From Streptococcus parasanguinis (GTDB lineage: Bacteria; Bacillota; Bacilli; Lactobacillales; Streptococcaceae): 27,144 nucleotides of DNA. The notes beneath the pieces are model-generated. The model had not been told where the DNA came from and did not search any database. It was given only the letters and a program-made list of their open reading frames with translations. Of this stretch, positions 7,082 to 14,623 are shown piece by piece (within the stretch, counting starts at the first letter, position 1; every line of letters begins with the position of its first letter). The DNA lies in NCBI GenBank assembly GCA_018377375.1, contig JAGZZN010000024.1:1-27144 (forward strand), given 5' to 3'. A program made the position numbers and the translations under genes.

Positions 7082-8655
7082 TATTTCACCTCACTGACTT
7101 GCATTTGATTGGCACCTGTAGTATAAGTATCAGAATCTAAGCGACGTTCGATGTAGCGAAGAATTCGTGTGATAGTAAAGGTGAGAACGAAGTAAATCAC
7201 AGCGATGATCGTAAAGGTTGGGAAGTATTTGAAGTTCTGTGTTGCAACCGTATTTCCTGTGAAGTAAAGTTCAACTACAGAAATAACGTTCAAGACAGAG
7301 GTGTCTTTAATGTTAATGACGAATTCATTCCCCGTTGCTGGCAAGATATTGCGAATAACTTGTGGAAGTACAACCTTGCGCATGGTTTGTCCATGGGTCA
7401 TTCCCAGTGCCGTAGCTGCTTCAAATTGCCCCTTATCCACAGCGTAGATCCCACCACGAACAATTTCACTCATGTAGGCACCTGTGTTGATAGATACGAT
7501 GACGATGGCAGCGAGAGTCCGGTCGATTGAAATACCAAAGGCTTGAGCTGTTCCGTAGTAAATAACCATAGATTGTACAATCATAGGTGTCCCACGGAAG
7601 ATTTCAATATAGACGTTCAAGAACCAACCAAAGGCAGTTTGGAATCCAGCAAGGACTTTATTTTTTGCTTTTGGAGCCGTCCGGTAAACTCCAATCAATA
7701 ACCCAATAATCAAACCAGCAATTGTCCCAGTCATAGAAATCAAGAGGGTCATTCCGGTTCCACGTAAGAACTGTGGACTACTTTCTTTTAAGATGTTTAC
7801 AACTTGGTCAAAGAACGATTCTTTACTCTCAGTAGTATCTGTTGAAACAGGTTGTTTTGTCACCATGTCGTCCATTAGTTTGACCTGTTCTTTAGTGGGA
7901 ATGTTTGCTAAAGCAGCATTGACTTTGTCAATCCGGCTATCACCTTTTTTCATACCGATAGCGATCGCGGCATCTTCTTCGCCAACTTTAAAACCATTTT
8001 TGAATTGAATCATTTTAAAATTTGAATTGGCAGATTCAGCTGTCAATGCTTCGGGACGTTCTGAAACATAGGCATCGATGACACCAGATTCTAAAGCTTG
8101 GCGCATTTGGGCAAAGTCGCCCATAGCAGTTACTTTTTTAGAACCTTTTAGTTGTGAAATAAGATTATATAGGTAGACACCTTGTTGAGAGGTGACCTTT
8201 GCATCTTTAAAGTCATCTAAGGTAGTAGCATTTGCATATTTTCCATCTTTGCGAACGAGCATAACTGGCTCGCTGGTATAGTAGCTGTTAGAGAAAGCTA
8301 TTTCTTTTTTTCGTTCTGCGGTAGGACTCATCCCTGCAATGATCATATCAATTTTTCCAGATGATAAAGCTGGGATTAATCCATTCCAAGATGTTTTGAC
8401 AATTAGTGGTTTTTTTCCAAGTTTCTCTGCTACCTTTTTGGCGATTTGAACATCATATCCATTGGCATATTGATTCGTACCATCAATCTTAACAGCCCCA
8501 TTTGAATCGTCTTTTTGAGTCCAGTTAAAAGGTGCATAGGCAGCCTCCATACCAATGCGCAGATAACCCTCTTCTTTTACAGGGTGAGTGATCGCCAGAA
8601 AAATTAACAGAAAAGTTACTATTCCGACAAAGACCCCAATGATTGTTTTTTTCAT
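7081..8655 (-). CDS. Amino-acid ABC transporter, fused substrate-binding protein and permease
   Basis: The 524-residue fusion has an N-terminal membrane segment (about 4-23) and one extracellular solute-binding domain of the family-3 type (about 30-265). That domain contains EAAYAPFNW, AGMSPTAERKKEIAFS and an acidic residue in SERPEA. A linker and a HisM/GlnP-type permease domain (about 295-510) follow. The permease loop EIVRGGIYAVDKGQFEAATA is the EAA-type motif that contacts the ATPase. Lactococcal GlnP has two binding domains; this protein has one. No lipobox is visible, as expected when the binding domain is tethered to the permease. The substrate is unproven. A good minus-strand promoter lies 33 bp upstream, and the gene is divergent from the DUF2207 gene. 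Confidence 0.92.
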   Translation of the reverse strand: MKKTIIGVFVGIVTFLLIFLAITHPVKEEGYLRIGMEAAYAPFNWTQKDDSNGAVKIDGTNQYANGYDVQIAKKVAEKLGKKPLIVKTSWNGLIPALSSGKIDMIIAGMSPTAERKKEIAFSNSYYTSEPVMLVRKDGKYANATTLDDFKDAKVTSQQGVYLYNLISQLKGSKKVTAMGDFAQMRQALESGVIDAYVSERPEALTAESANSNFKMIQFKNGFKVGEEDAAIAIGMKKGDSRIDKVNAALANIPTKEQVKLMDDMVTKQPVSTDTTESKESFFDQVVNILKESSPQFLRGTGMTLLISMTGTIAGLIIGLLIGVYRTAPKAKNKVLAGFQTAFGWFLNVYIEIFRGTPMIVQSMVIYYGTAQAFGISIDRTLAAIVIVSINTGAYMSEIVRGGIYAVDKGQFEAATALGMTHGQTMRKVVLPQVIRNILPATGNEFVINIKDTSVLNVISVVELYFTGNTVATQNFKYFPTFTIIAVIYFVLTFTITRILRYIERRLDSDTYTTGANQMQVSEVK

Positions 8656-8687
8656 GTTTTCTCCTCTTCCTTATTTTAACTTCTCCT

Positions 8688-8716
8688 ATTGTACAGTAAA
8701 AAAGGCTGCATTTCAA
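8688..8716 (-). promoter_or_regulatory. Promoter of the amino-acid transporter operon
   Basis: On the minus strand a -35 TTGAAA (plus-strand 8711-8716) and a -10 TACAAT (8688-8693) are separated by exactly 17 bp. Transcription would start near 8681, about 26 nt before the ATG at 8655. It is back to back with the DUF2207 gene promoter. Confidence 0.65.
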
Positions 8717-8742
8717 ACATGGTCCTCTTTTTATTTAAAAAA

Positions 8743-8751
8743 TGTTATAAT
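8743..8751 (+). promoter_or_regulatory. Extended -10 promoter of the DUF2207 gene
   Basis: TGT-TATAAT (8743-8751) is a perfect extended -10 hexamer. No good -35 is seen at the expected place. The AAAGGAG ribosome site (8757-8763) is only a few bases downstream, so the leader would be very short. Confidence 0.55.
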
Positions 8752-8772
8752 AATACAAAGGAGCGTGATCAA

Positions 8773-10680
8773 ATGAAAAAGTATTTGTATGTTTTTTTCG
8801 CCTTTCTGGCCTGCCTTTTTGTCAGTCAGAATGTCCATGCATCTAGTCCATCTTATGATGTACTTTACTATGGTGGAACCTTGACCTTGGACACCTGGGA
8901 CGACGCCACCTATGAGGAAGAACTGGTTTATTATTTCAAAGATTCTTATAGAGGGCAGTATGTTAGCCTAGGAACTGCGGGGAACATGCCACAAGGCTTT
9001 GCAATTGAGATACCGCCAAAGGTTGAGGTGGAAGGTCGTGAGCTTCAAAGAGAACCCGAGATTACGAATCTAGGTGATGGCTACCGAGTGAAAATTTATA
9101 ACAGTGGTGTAGCGACAGATACAGTCAAAATTAAAGTTACATGGAAATTAAAAAATCTCCTCTATTCACACAAGGATATCTTGGAGTTGAACTGGAAACC
9201 GATCACAGATGGGGATCAGAAGGTGGATGAAGTTGAGTTTCGTGTTATTCCTAAGTTCGCGCCCGCCAATGCCCAATCGGAACTGTATATCCATACAGCC
9301 TTTATGGGACCGGATGTGACTGTAAAGAAAGAAGATGGAATCTATTCTGCCACTTTCTATAACCTAGGCAAAGGAAAGGCTGTGGAGTTGTATGGTTACT
9401 GGTTGAAGTCAGACCTAACTACCTTGTATGATTCTGGTCGAAATACAGGATTGACCAAATTAGATGAATTTCACAAGAACCAAGCTAAAATTGAACAGGA
9501 AAAATACTGGACACGCATGTTTTGGAACTGGATCTTACCAGCCTTATTTATTGCACTCTGGCTTCTTTCTCTCTTGGGTCGCAATCGGTTCAAAAAAATG
9601 ATTTGGCCTGGTGTGACCTATCCGACCGATACTCGTCTTTATGAAATTCCACAGGACATTGCACCTCTGATTATGAGTTCGGTTGTTTATTCAGCTGAAT
9701 TAGACGAGGCCTCCCCGACCAATAAAGAGAAGGCAACTCCGCCAGTATTCACATTTGAAAAAATGCTTCAAGCTACATTGCTAGATTTGATGGATCGTGG
9801 AGTGATTGTCTACGAGCAACAAGGAAATGAAGTCGTTTTAACGAGAAAGTCTCATGGGCATGTAGATGATTTTGAACGCTCCTTTATGAATATGGCTTTT
9901 GGGGATCAAGTTTCCTGTCCTGTTAACCGTCTCTTTGAGAATTATGAATTCAGTGATGATGTATACAAACATGCCAAAAAAGCAGATCAAGATGCCATTC
10001 GTTCACTAGGAAGTTGGGCTCAGGGTCGCTTTGATACGGCTGTCAACCAAGTGGCCAGAGATGTTCATCGCAAGGTGGAAGATCTCCATTTGCCAAGCTA
10101 CTATCGCCCTTTAGAAGCAAAAGAAGAAGCGCAAGCTAGACGAAGTCTCTTCTTTGGTTGGGCTGCTTGGTTTATCGCCCTTGGAGCAGAAATCTTTGCC
10201 ATCTTTGGGATGGGTTGGTTCTCTGTTCCTTGTTTGATAGGGATCCTCATACTTTGGTTTATGCCAGTGCGCTTCAATGGTGTCTTTAAGGCCTGCCTAC
10301 GAGATGGTGTTGTTAATCTTGCGGGTGCTGAGCAACGCTATTACTGGGATAGTTTTGGTCGGATGTTGAAAGAGATTGCTCACCTCAACGATGCAGAGTT
10401 GCAGTCTCTGGTCCTATGGAACCGCTTATTGGTCTATGCGGCCTTGTATGGTGTAGCCGATCAGGTCACAAAGGTCATGAAACTTCGGAATATTCATTTA
10501 GAAAATCAAGCCTTAAACGCCTTCGTTTACACCCCGTTCTATCATGATGTGACCCACTCAAGTCATGCCATGTCTACTTATGGATCGACAGCATCGACGG
10601 CTAGTCATTTCACAGTTTCCTCTGGTAGTGGAGGAGGTTTCTCTGGCGGAGGAGGCGGAGGAGGTTTTGGTGCCTTCTAA
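8773..10680 (+). CDS. DUF2207-family membrane protein with Gly-rich C-terminal tail
   Basis: The protein has 635 residues from ATG 8773, which follows AAAGGAG and opens a good signal peptide (about 1-23, cut after VHA). An upstream TTG at 8689 would hide that signal and overlaps the -10 region, so it is rejected. An extracellular beta-rich domain (about 25-245) is followed by a transmembrane segment (about 248-270, ILPALFIALWLLSLLG). A cytoplasmic region comes next, then one or two membrane segments (about 457-500), and a tail ending in a run of Ser and Gly before GFGAF. This layout and tail are typical of DUF2207 proteins, whose function is not established. It is transcribed alone, divergent from the amino-acid transporter. 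Confidence 0.88.
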   Translation: MKKYLYVFFAFLACLFVSQNVHASSPSYDVLYYGGTLTLDTWDDATYEEELVYYFKDSYRGQYVSLGTAGNMPQGFAIEIPPKVEVEGRELQREPEITNLGDGYRVKIYNSGVATDTVKIKVTWKLKNLLYSHKDILELNWKPITDGDQKVDEVEFRVIPKFAPANAQSELYIHTAFMGPDVTVKKEDGIYSATFYNLGKGKAVELYGYWLKSDLTTLYDSGRNTGLTKLDEFHKNQAKIEQEKYWTRMFWNWILPALFIALWLLSLLGRNRFKKMIWPGVTYPTDTRLYEIPQDIAPLIMSSVVYSAELDEASPTNKEKATPPVFTFEKMLQATLLDLMDRGVIVYEQQGNEVVLTRKSHGHVDDFERSFMNMAFGDQVSCPVNRLFENYEFSDDVYKHAKKADQDAIRSLGSWAQGRFDTAVNQVARDVHRKVEDLHLPSYYRPLEAKEEAQARRSLFFGWAAWFIALGAEIFAIFGMGWFSVPCLIGILILWFMPVRFNGVFKACLRDGVVNLAGAEQRYYWDSFGRMLKEIAHLNDAELQSLVLWNRLLVYAALYGVADQVTKVMKLRNIHLENQALNAFVYTPFYHDVTHSSHAMSTYGSTASTASHFTVSSGSGGGFSGGGGGGGFGAF

Positions 10681-10712
10681 GTAGCACTAAGAATGGTCTT
10701 GGTCGCTCTTTC

Positions 10713-10729
10713 CCTTCTAGTTTAGAAGG
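10713..10729. other. Perfect hairpin between the DUF2207 gene and uppP
   Basis: CCTTCTA pairs with TAGAAGG around a GTT loop. No T-tract follows on either strand, so it is not a standard terminator. It may be a weak stop or an RNA-stability element; its function is unknown. Confidence 0.4.
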
Positions 10730-10751
10730 CCTGGTCCAGTCCATAGATTTA

Positions 10752-10760
10752 TGATATAAT
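10752..10760 (+). promoter_or_regulatory. uppP promoter (extended -10)
   Basis: TGA-TATAAT (10752-10760) is a perfect extended -10. The -35 region is poor. The leader would be about 22 nt, with a TTAGGAGA ribosome site before ATG 10789. Confidence 0.65.
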
Positions 10761-10788
10761 AGAGCAAATGTAAGTTTAGGAGAAAAAG

Positions 10789-11625
10789 ATGTTTCTGATC
10801 GAATTAATCAAGGCGGTTCTTTTTGGGATTGTCGAGGGGATTACAGAATGGTTACCGATCTCAAGTACAGGTCACTTGATTCTGTTACAGGATTTTGTGC
10901 AGTTTAAAAATCAAGATCCAGCCTTTATGGAGATGTTCAATGTTGTGATCCAATTGGGAGCGATCCTAGCGGTTGTGGTGATTTATTTCGATAAATTGTA
11001 TCCCTTCAAACCTGGTAAATCTCCACTAGAAGTACGTCGGACCTGGCAATTATGGGCAAAAGTTGCGGTTGCAACGCTCCCGCTTGTCTTTGTTTTTAAA
11101 TTAGATGATTGGTTTGAGGCGCATTTTCACAATTCGATTTCCGTTGCGATTATGTTGATCACCTACGGGATTGCCTTTATCTATCTGGAAAGACGGGAAC
11201 AAGTTGAGCCAGCAGTAACGGAATTGCATAAGCTACCTTATCGAACAGCTCTTTATATCGGACTCTTCCAAGTTTTATCGCTATTTCCAGGAACAAGCCG
11301 TTCAGGTGCTACGATTGTAGGTGGCTTGATCAATGGTGTTAGCCGCCCAGTGGTGACAGAATTTACCTTTTATTTGGGGATCCCAGCCATGTTTGGCGCT
11401 AGCCTCTTAAAGGTTGGGAAATTCGCTCTTGGCGGGCATTCACTAGCACTGGGGCAACTCTTTATTCTACTGGTAGCGATGGGAGTGGCCTTTGTGGTCA
11501 GCATGTACGCCATCCGCTTCTTGACAGATTATGTGAAAAATCATGATTTCACCGTCTTTGGGAAATACCGGATCGTTCTTGGTTCCATCTTGCTATTGTA
11601 TGGACTCTTCCGTGTTATTTTCTAA
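10789..11625 (+). CDS. uppP: Undecaprenyl-diphosphatase (BacA/UppP family)
   Basis: This 278-residue integral membrane enzyme dephosphorylates undecaprenyl diphosphate to recycle the lipid carrier for peptidoglycan and wall polysaccharides. It also gives some bacitracin tolerance. The first signature EGITEWLPISSTGH (16-29) holds the catalytic glutamates (16 and 20), serines and His29. The second, FPGTSRSGAT (166-175), holds Arg171. Several hydrophobic segments span the length, which is normal for the family. It has its own promoter and a following terminator, so it is probably monocistronic. It supplies the carrier used by RgpG, encoded two genes downstream. Confidence 0.96.
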   Translation: MFLIELIKAVLFGIVEGITEWLPISSTGHLILLQDFVQFKNQDPAFMEMFNVVIQLGAILAVVVIYFDKLYPFKPGKSPLEVRRTWQLWAKVAVATLPLVFVFKLDDWFEAHFHNSISVAIMLITYGIAFIYLERREQVEPAVTELHKLPYRTALYIGLFQVLSLFPGTSRSGATIVGGLINGVSRPVVTEFTFYLGIPAMFGASLLKVGKFALGGHSLALGQLFILLVAMGVAFVVSMYAIRFLTDYVKNHDFTVFGKYRIVLGSILLLYGLFRVIF

Positions 11626-11657
11626 GAGATCGGTTGAACTCGATCAAATTATTTTTC

Positions 11658-11688
11658 GAGGTTGGAGACTTTTGTCCCGACCTCTTTT
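11658..11688 (+). terminator. Terminator after uppP
   Basis: GAGGTTGGAGAC (11658-11669) pairs with GTCCCGACCTC (11674-11684) around TTTT, with one bulged A and one G-T pair, then four T residues. It is a diverged relative of the hairpin at 120-145. Its left arm can also take part in a competing CTCGA/TCGAG pairing (11639-11643 with 11656-11660). Confidence 0.65.
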
Positions 11689-11703
11689 CGATGCATCCTT
11701 TTT

Positions 11704-11732
11704 TTGAATTCTATCCAATTTTTTAGTATAAT
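11704..11732 (+). promoter_or_regulatory. mecA promoter
   Basis: The -35 TTGAAT (11704-11709) and perfect -10 TATAAT (11727-11732) are 17 bp apart. The leader is about 22 nt and includes a GAGGT ribosome site at 11750-11754. It probably drives mecA and rgpG together. Confidence 0.75.
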
Positions 11733-11760
11733 AGTAAGACTAGAAGTATGAGGTTATGCT

Positions 11761-12498
11761 ATGAAGATGAAGCAAATTAGTGATTCAACAATTAAGATCA
11801 CAATCCAACTAGAAGACTTAGAAGAACGTGGGATGGAAATTGCTGATTTCCTTGTCCCACAAGAAAAAACAGAAGAATTTTTCTACACTATTTTGGATGA
11901 GCTCGAAATGCCTGAAAGCTTCCTGGATAGCGGGATGCTGAGTTTCCGTGTGACACCAAAACCAGATAAATTGGATGTTTTTGTTACCAAATCAAAAATT
12001 GACCAACAATTGGATTTTGAGGATTTGTCAGATCTTCCTGATATGGAAGAGTTGTCGCGCATGACGCCAGATGAATTTATCAAAACCTTGGAAAAAACAA
12101 TCTCTGATAAGACAAAAGGGGATGCAGAAGCCATTCACCATTTGGAACAAGAAGAGTTGCGGGACAATCAAGAACAAGATTCGACATCTGAAGCACCAGT
12201 AAGTCAGTATATTTATTACATTTTGCGTTTTTCAAATATCCAGCAAGCAGTTGCCTTTTCAAAAACGGTCAGCTTTCCAGTGGATACCTCTGAATTATAC
12301 AAAATGGGATCCGATTATTATTTAACCGTCTTGATCGATACAGAGGATCAACCAAATCAATATCCAACCTGGTTACTTGCTATCATTCGGGAGTATGCGG
12401 ATGATTCAGAAGTGACACGGGCAGTTCTGCAGGAACATGGTCATTTATTAATGGTGTCTGGTGCGATTGAGAATTTGAAGAAAGTTGCTAGCTTATGA
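11761..12498 (+). CDS. mecA: ClpC adaptor protein MecA
   Basis: This 245-residue adaptor brings substrates to the ClpC-ClpP protease. In several streptococci it targets the competence sigma factor ComX and so limits competence. The N-terminal substrate-binding domain (about 1-85) begins with MKMKQISDSTIKITIQLEDL and includes the conserved block around EFFYTILDELEMPESF. An acidic, variable linker (about 95-145) leads to the C-terminal ClpC-binding domain (about 148-245). ATG 11761 is used with GAGGT upstream; an in-frame ATG at 11767 is possible but less conserved. Its stop codon overlaps the rgpG start. This gene is unrelated to the staphylococcal methicillin-resistance gene of the same name. 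Confidence 0.93.
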   Translation: MKMKQISDSTIKITIQLEDLEERGMEIADFLVPQEKTEEFFYTILDELEMPESFLDSGMLSFRVTPKPDKLDVFVTKSKIDQQLDFEDLSDLPDMEELSRMTPDEFIKTLEKTISDKTKGDAEAIHHLEQEELRDNQEQDSTSEAPVSQYIYYILRFSNIQQAVAFSKTVSFPVDTSELYKMGSDYYLTVLIDTEDQPNQYPTWLLAIIREYADDSEVTRAVLQEHGHLLMVSGAIENLKKVASL

Positions 12499-13652
12499 TG
12501 TCCTTTTCCTTGCAATTTGTTCTGGTGCTGATTGGAACTTTTATGATTGCCTTGGTATTGACGCCCTTGGTTCGCCTATTCTCCTTTAAGATTGATGCCG
12601 TAGATTATCCGAATGCGCGTCGGATCAATACCAAGCCTATGCCAAGCGCGGGTGGACTGTCTATCGTGATTGCTTTTTCAATTGCGACTCTTGTGTTTAT
12701 TCCTATGCTGACATCCACCACCGCACCAATCAAAAGTTACCTATCCTATACCTTGCCGGTCGTGGGCGCAGGATGGATTATCGCGCTCACAGGATTGATC
12801 GATGATGTAAAAGAGTTGTCTGCCAAGAAAAAGATGATCGGCATCCTGCTGGCAGCGAGTCTGGTCTGGTTTTTGACAGATTTTCGGCTGAATGATTTTA
12901 AGATTCCATTCGGTGGTCCCTTACTTCATTTTGAACCATGGCTATCGTATCTTTTGACGGTGATTTGGATTGTTTCTATTACCAATGCGGTCAATCTGAT
13001 TGATGGATTAGATGGATTGGTGAGTGGGGTCTCTATTATTTCCCTAGTGACAATGGGGATTGTGTCCTATTTCTTTCTTCCAGTACCCAATCTCTTTCTG
13101 ACCATGACGATCTTTGTCTTGGTTGCGTCCATCGCAGGTTTCTTTCCCTTTAACTACCATCCGGCCATTCTCTATCTGGGAGACACTGGTGCCTTGTTTA
13201 TCGGATTCATGATTTCTGTCTTATCCTTGCAAGGTTTGAAAAATGCGACAGCTGTTGCAGTAGTTACCCCAATGATTATCCTCGGAGTGCCGATTACAGA
13301 TACCTTTTTAGCCATTATCCGTCGGACTCTTTCTGGTCAAAAATTTTATAAACCGGATCGCAATCACTTGCACCACCGACTTCTTTCTCTGGGCTTGACA
13401 CATCGGGGAACTGTACTTGTGATCTATGGAATTTCGATGATCTTCTCCTTGATTTCTCTCTTGCTCAACATCTCGAGTCGCATTGGGGGTGTCCTACTTG
13501 TGATCGGGCTCTTGTTTGGAGTAGAGCTGTTAGCAGAATTGATCGGGGTTCTGGGGCCACATCACAGTCCTTTGTTAAATCTTCTGCGCTATATAGGGAA
13601 TTCTTCCTACCGGGAGGAAGTTCGTCAAAAACGAAAAGAAAAAACTAAATAA
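12495..13652 (+). CDS. rgpG: Undecaprenyl-phosphate GlcNAc-1-phosphate transferase (RgpG/TagO/WecA family)
   Basis: This 385-residue polytopic enzyme transfers GlcNAc-1-phosphate from UDP-GlcNAc to undecaprenyl phosphate. That starts a rhamnose-glucose polysaccharide or similar wall glycan. The metal-binding DD pair is at 103-104 (LIDDVKEL), NAVNLIDGLDGL spans 164-175, and the basic HLHHR motif is at 291-295. About ten hydrophobic segments are visible. The start overlaps the mecA stop as ATGATG, so either the first or second Met could be used. The name follows my recollection that rgpG lies between mecA and the suf genes in S. mutans. The family is clear; which polysaccharide it primes is not shown here. 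Confidence 0.9.
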   Translation: MMSFSLQFVLVLIGTFMIALVLTPLVRLFSFKIDAVDYPNARRINTKPMPSAGGLSIVIAFSIATLVFIPMLTSTTAPIKSYLSYTLPVVGAGWIIALTGLIDDVKELSAKKKMIGILLAASLVWFLTDFRLNDFKIPFGGPLLHFEPWLSYLLTVIWIVSITNAVNLIDGLDGLVSGVSIISLVTMGIVSYFFLPVPNLFLTMTIFVLVASIAGFFPFNYHPAILYLGDTGALFIGFMISVLSLQGLKNATAVAVVTPMIILGVPITDTFLAIIRRTLSGQKFYKPDRNHLHHRLLSLGLTHRGTVLVIYGISMIFSLISLLLNISSRIGGVLLVIGLLFGVELLAELIGVLGPHHSPLLNLLRYIGNSSYREEVRQKRKEKTK

Positions 13653-13671
13653 GAATAGTTCTAATCAAAAG

Positions 13672-13694
13672 AAAAGCCATTTAGGCTTTTTTTT
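13672..13694 (+). terminator. Terminator after rgpG
   Basis: AAAAGCC (13672-13678) pairs with GGCTTTT (13684-13690) around ATTTA, and the T-run continues to 13694. Its last T overlaps the extended -10 of the suf promoter. Confidence 0.75.
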
Positions 13695-13702
13695 GATATA
13701 CT
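13694..13702 (+). promoter_or_regulatory. Candidate suf operon promoter
   Basis: TGA-TATACT (13694-13702) is an extended -10 without a good -35. A competing reading is -35 TTGATA (13693-13698) with -10 AATACT (13716-13721). Either way the 5' leader would be about 60-78 nt, longer than at other genes here, and contains an imperfect hairpin. Confidence 0.45.
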
Positions 13703-13717
13703 TGAAAGGTAAAAAAA

Positions 13718-13769
13718 TACTTTGTGATGAAGGAATCGATGCTTTGAGAACCTTCTAGACTTCAAAGTA
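13718..13769 (+). other. Leader hairpin upstream of sufC
   Basis: TACTTTG (13718-13724) pairs perfectly with CAAAGTA (13763-13769). Inside it GAAGG (13729-13733) pairs with CCTTC (13751-13755), separated by an asymmetric internal loop. The AAAGGGA ribosome site follows within 10 nt. A regulatory role is inference; no known riboswitch class is recognised. Confidence 0.35.
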
Positions 13770-13786
13770 AAAAGAAAGGGAATGCA

Positions 13787-14557
13787 ATGTCGACATTAGA
13801 AATTAAAGACCTTCACGTTGAAATTGAAGGCAAAGAAATTTTAAAAGGTGTAAACCTGACCCTAAAAACTGGTGAGATCGCAGCCATCATGGGACCAAAT
13901 GGAACAGGGAAATCTACTCTGTCAGCTGCCATTATGGGAAACCCAAATTATGAAGTAACCAAAGGGGAGATTCTCTTTGATGGTGTCAACATCTTGGAAT
14001 TGGAAGTAGACGAACGTGCACGGATGGGCTTGTTCCTTGCTATGCAATACCCTTCAGAAATCCCAGGGATTACCAATGCAGAATTTTTACGTGCAGCCTT
14101 GAATGCTGGTAAAGAAGAGGACGAGAAGATCTCTATTCGTGATTTCATCAAAAAATTGGATGAAAAGATGGAACTGCTCAACATGAAAGAAGAAATGGCA
14201 GAACGCTATTTGAACGAAGGATTCTCTGGTGGTGAGAAAAAACGCAATGAAATCCTTCAATTGTTGATGTTGGAACCAACATTTGCCCTTTTGGATGAAA
14301 TTGACTCTGGTTTGGATATCGATGCTCTTAAGGTCGTATCTAAAGGGGTTAATGCAATGCGGGGTGAAGGTTTTGGAGCTATGATCATCACCCACTACCA
14401 ACGTTTGTTGAACTATATTACTCCTGACGTCGTTCATGTGATGATGGAAGGCCGTGTTGTGCTTTCAGGTGGGCCAGAATTGGCTGCACGCTTGGAACGT
14501 GAAGGCTATGCACAACTTGCAGAAGAACTCGGTTACGACTATAAAGAAGAACTATAA
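13787..14557 (+). CDS. sufC: Fe-S cluster assembly ATPase SufC
   Basis: This 256-residue ABC-type ATPase forms the SufBC2D scaffold complex that assembles iron-sulfur clusters in the cytosol. Walker A is GPNGTGKS (36-43). The signature FSGGEKKRNE (near 146) and the Walker B/D-loop LLDEIDSGLD are specific to SufC rather than transporters. ATG 13787 is chosen because the ribosome site AAAGGGA lies 5 bp upstream. The nearer ATG at 13782 abuts that site and opens only a five-codon frame that stops inside sufC. It is the first gene of a complete sufCDSUB operon, followed by a 66-bp gap with a small hairpin. Confidence 0.97.
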   Translation: MSTLEIKDLHVEIEGKEILKGVNLTLKTGEIAAIMGPNGTGKSTLSAAIMGNPNYEVTKGEILFDGVNILELEVDERARMGLFLAMQYPSEIPGITNAEFLRAALNAGKEEDEKISIRDFIKKLDEKMELLNMKEEMAERYLNEGFSGGEKKRNEILQLLMLEPTFALLDEIDSGLDIDALKVVSKGVNAMRGEGFGAMIITHYQRLLNYITPDVVHVMMEGRVVLSGGPELAARLEREGYAQLAEELGYDYKEEL

Positions 14558-14561
14558 CCTG

Positions 14562-14586
14562 ATGACAAGTGATCTAATGTTGTCAT
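14562..14586 (+). other. Hairpin between sufC and sufD
   Basis: ATGACAA (14562-14568) pairs perfectly with TTGTCAT (14580-14586) around an 11-nt loop. It is followed by AAAATC rather than a T-run, so it is not a terminator. It could be an mRNA processing or stability element. Confidence 0.35.
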
Positions 14587-14623
14587 AAAATCAAACAGAT
14601 AGTATCTTTATTAGGAGAAAAAA

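Noticed and set aside
8689..8772. An N-terminal extension of 28 residues for the DUF2207 protein from TTG 8689.
   Set aside because: It has no ribosome site, crosses the extended -10 at 8743-8751 and would bury the signal peptide that begins cleanly at ATG 8773.
13782..13799. Five-codon mini frame overlapping the sufC start (ATG CAA TGT CGA CAT TAG).
   Set aside because: Its ATG directly abuts the ribosome site, leaving no spacing for initiation. The sufC ATG five bases later is correctly spaced.
14087..14437. Antisense open frame of 116 codons opposite sufC.
   Set aside because: It has no recognisable motifs and no expression signals; the sense strand encodes a well-conserved ATPase.
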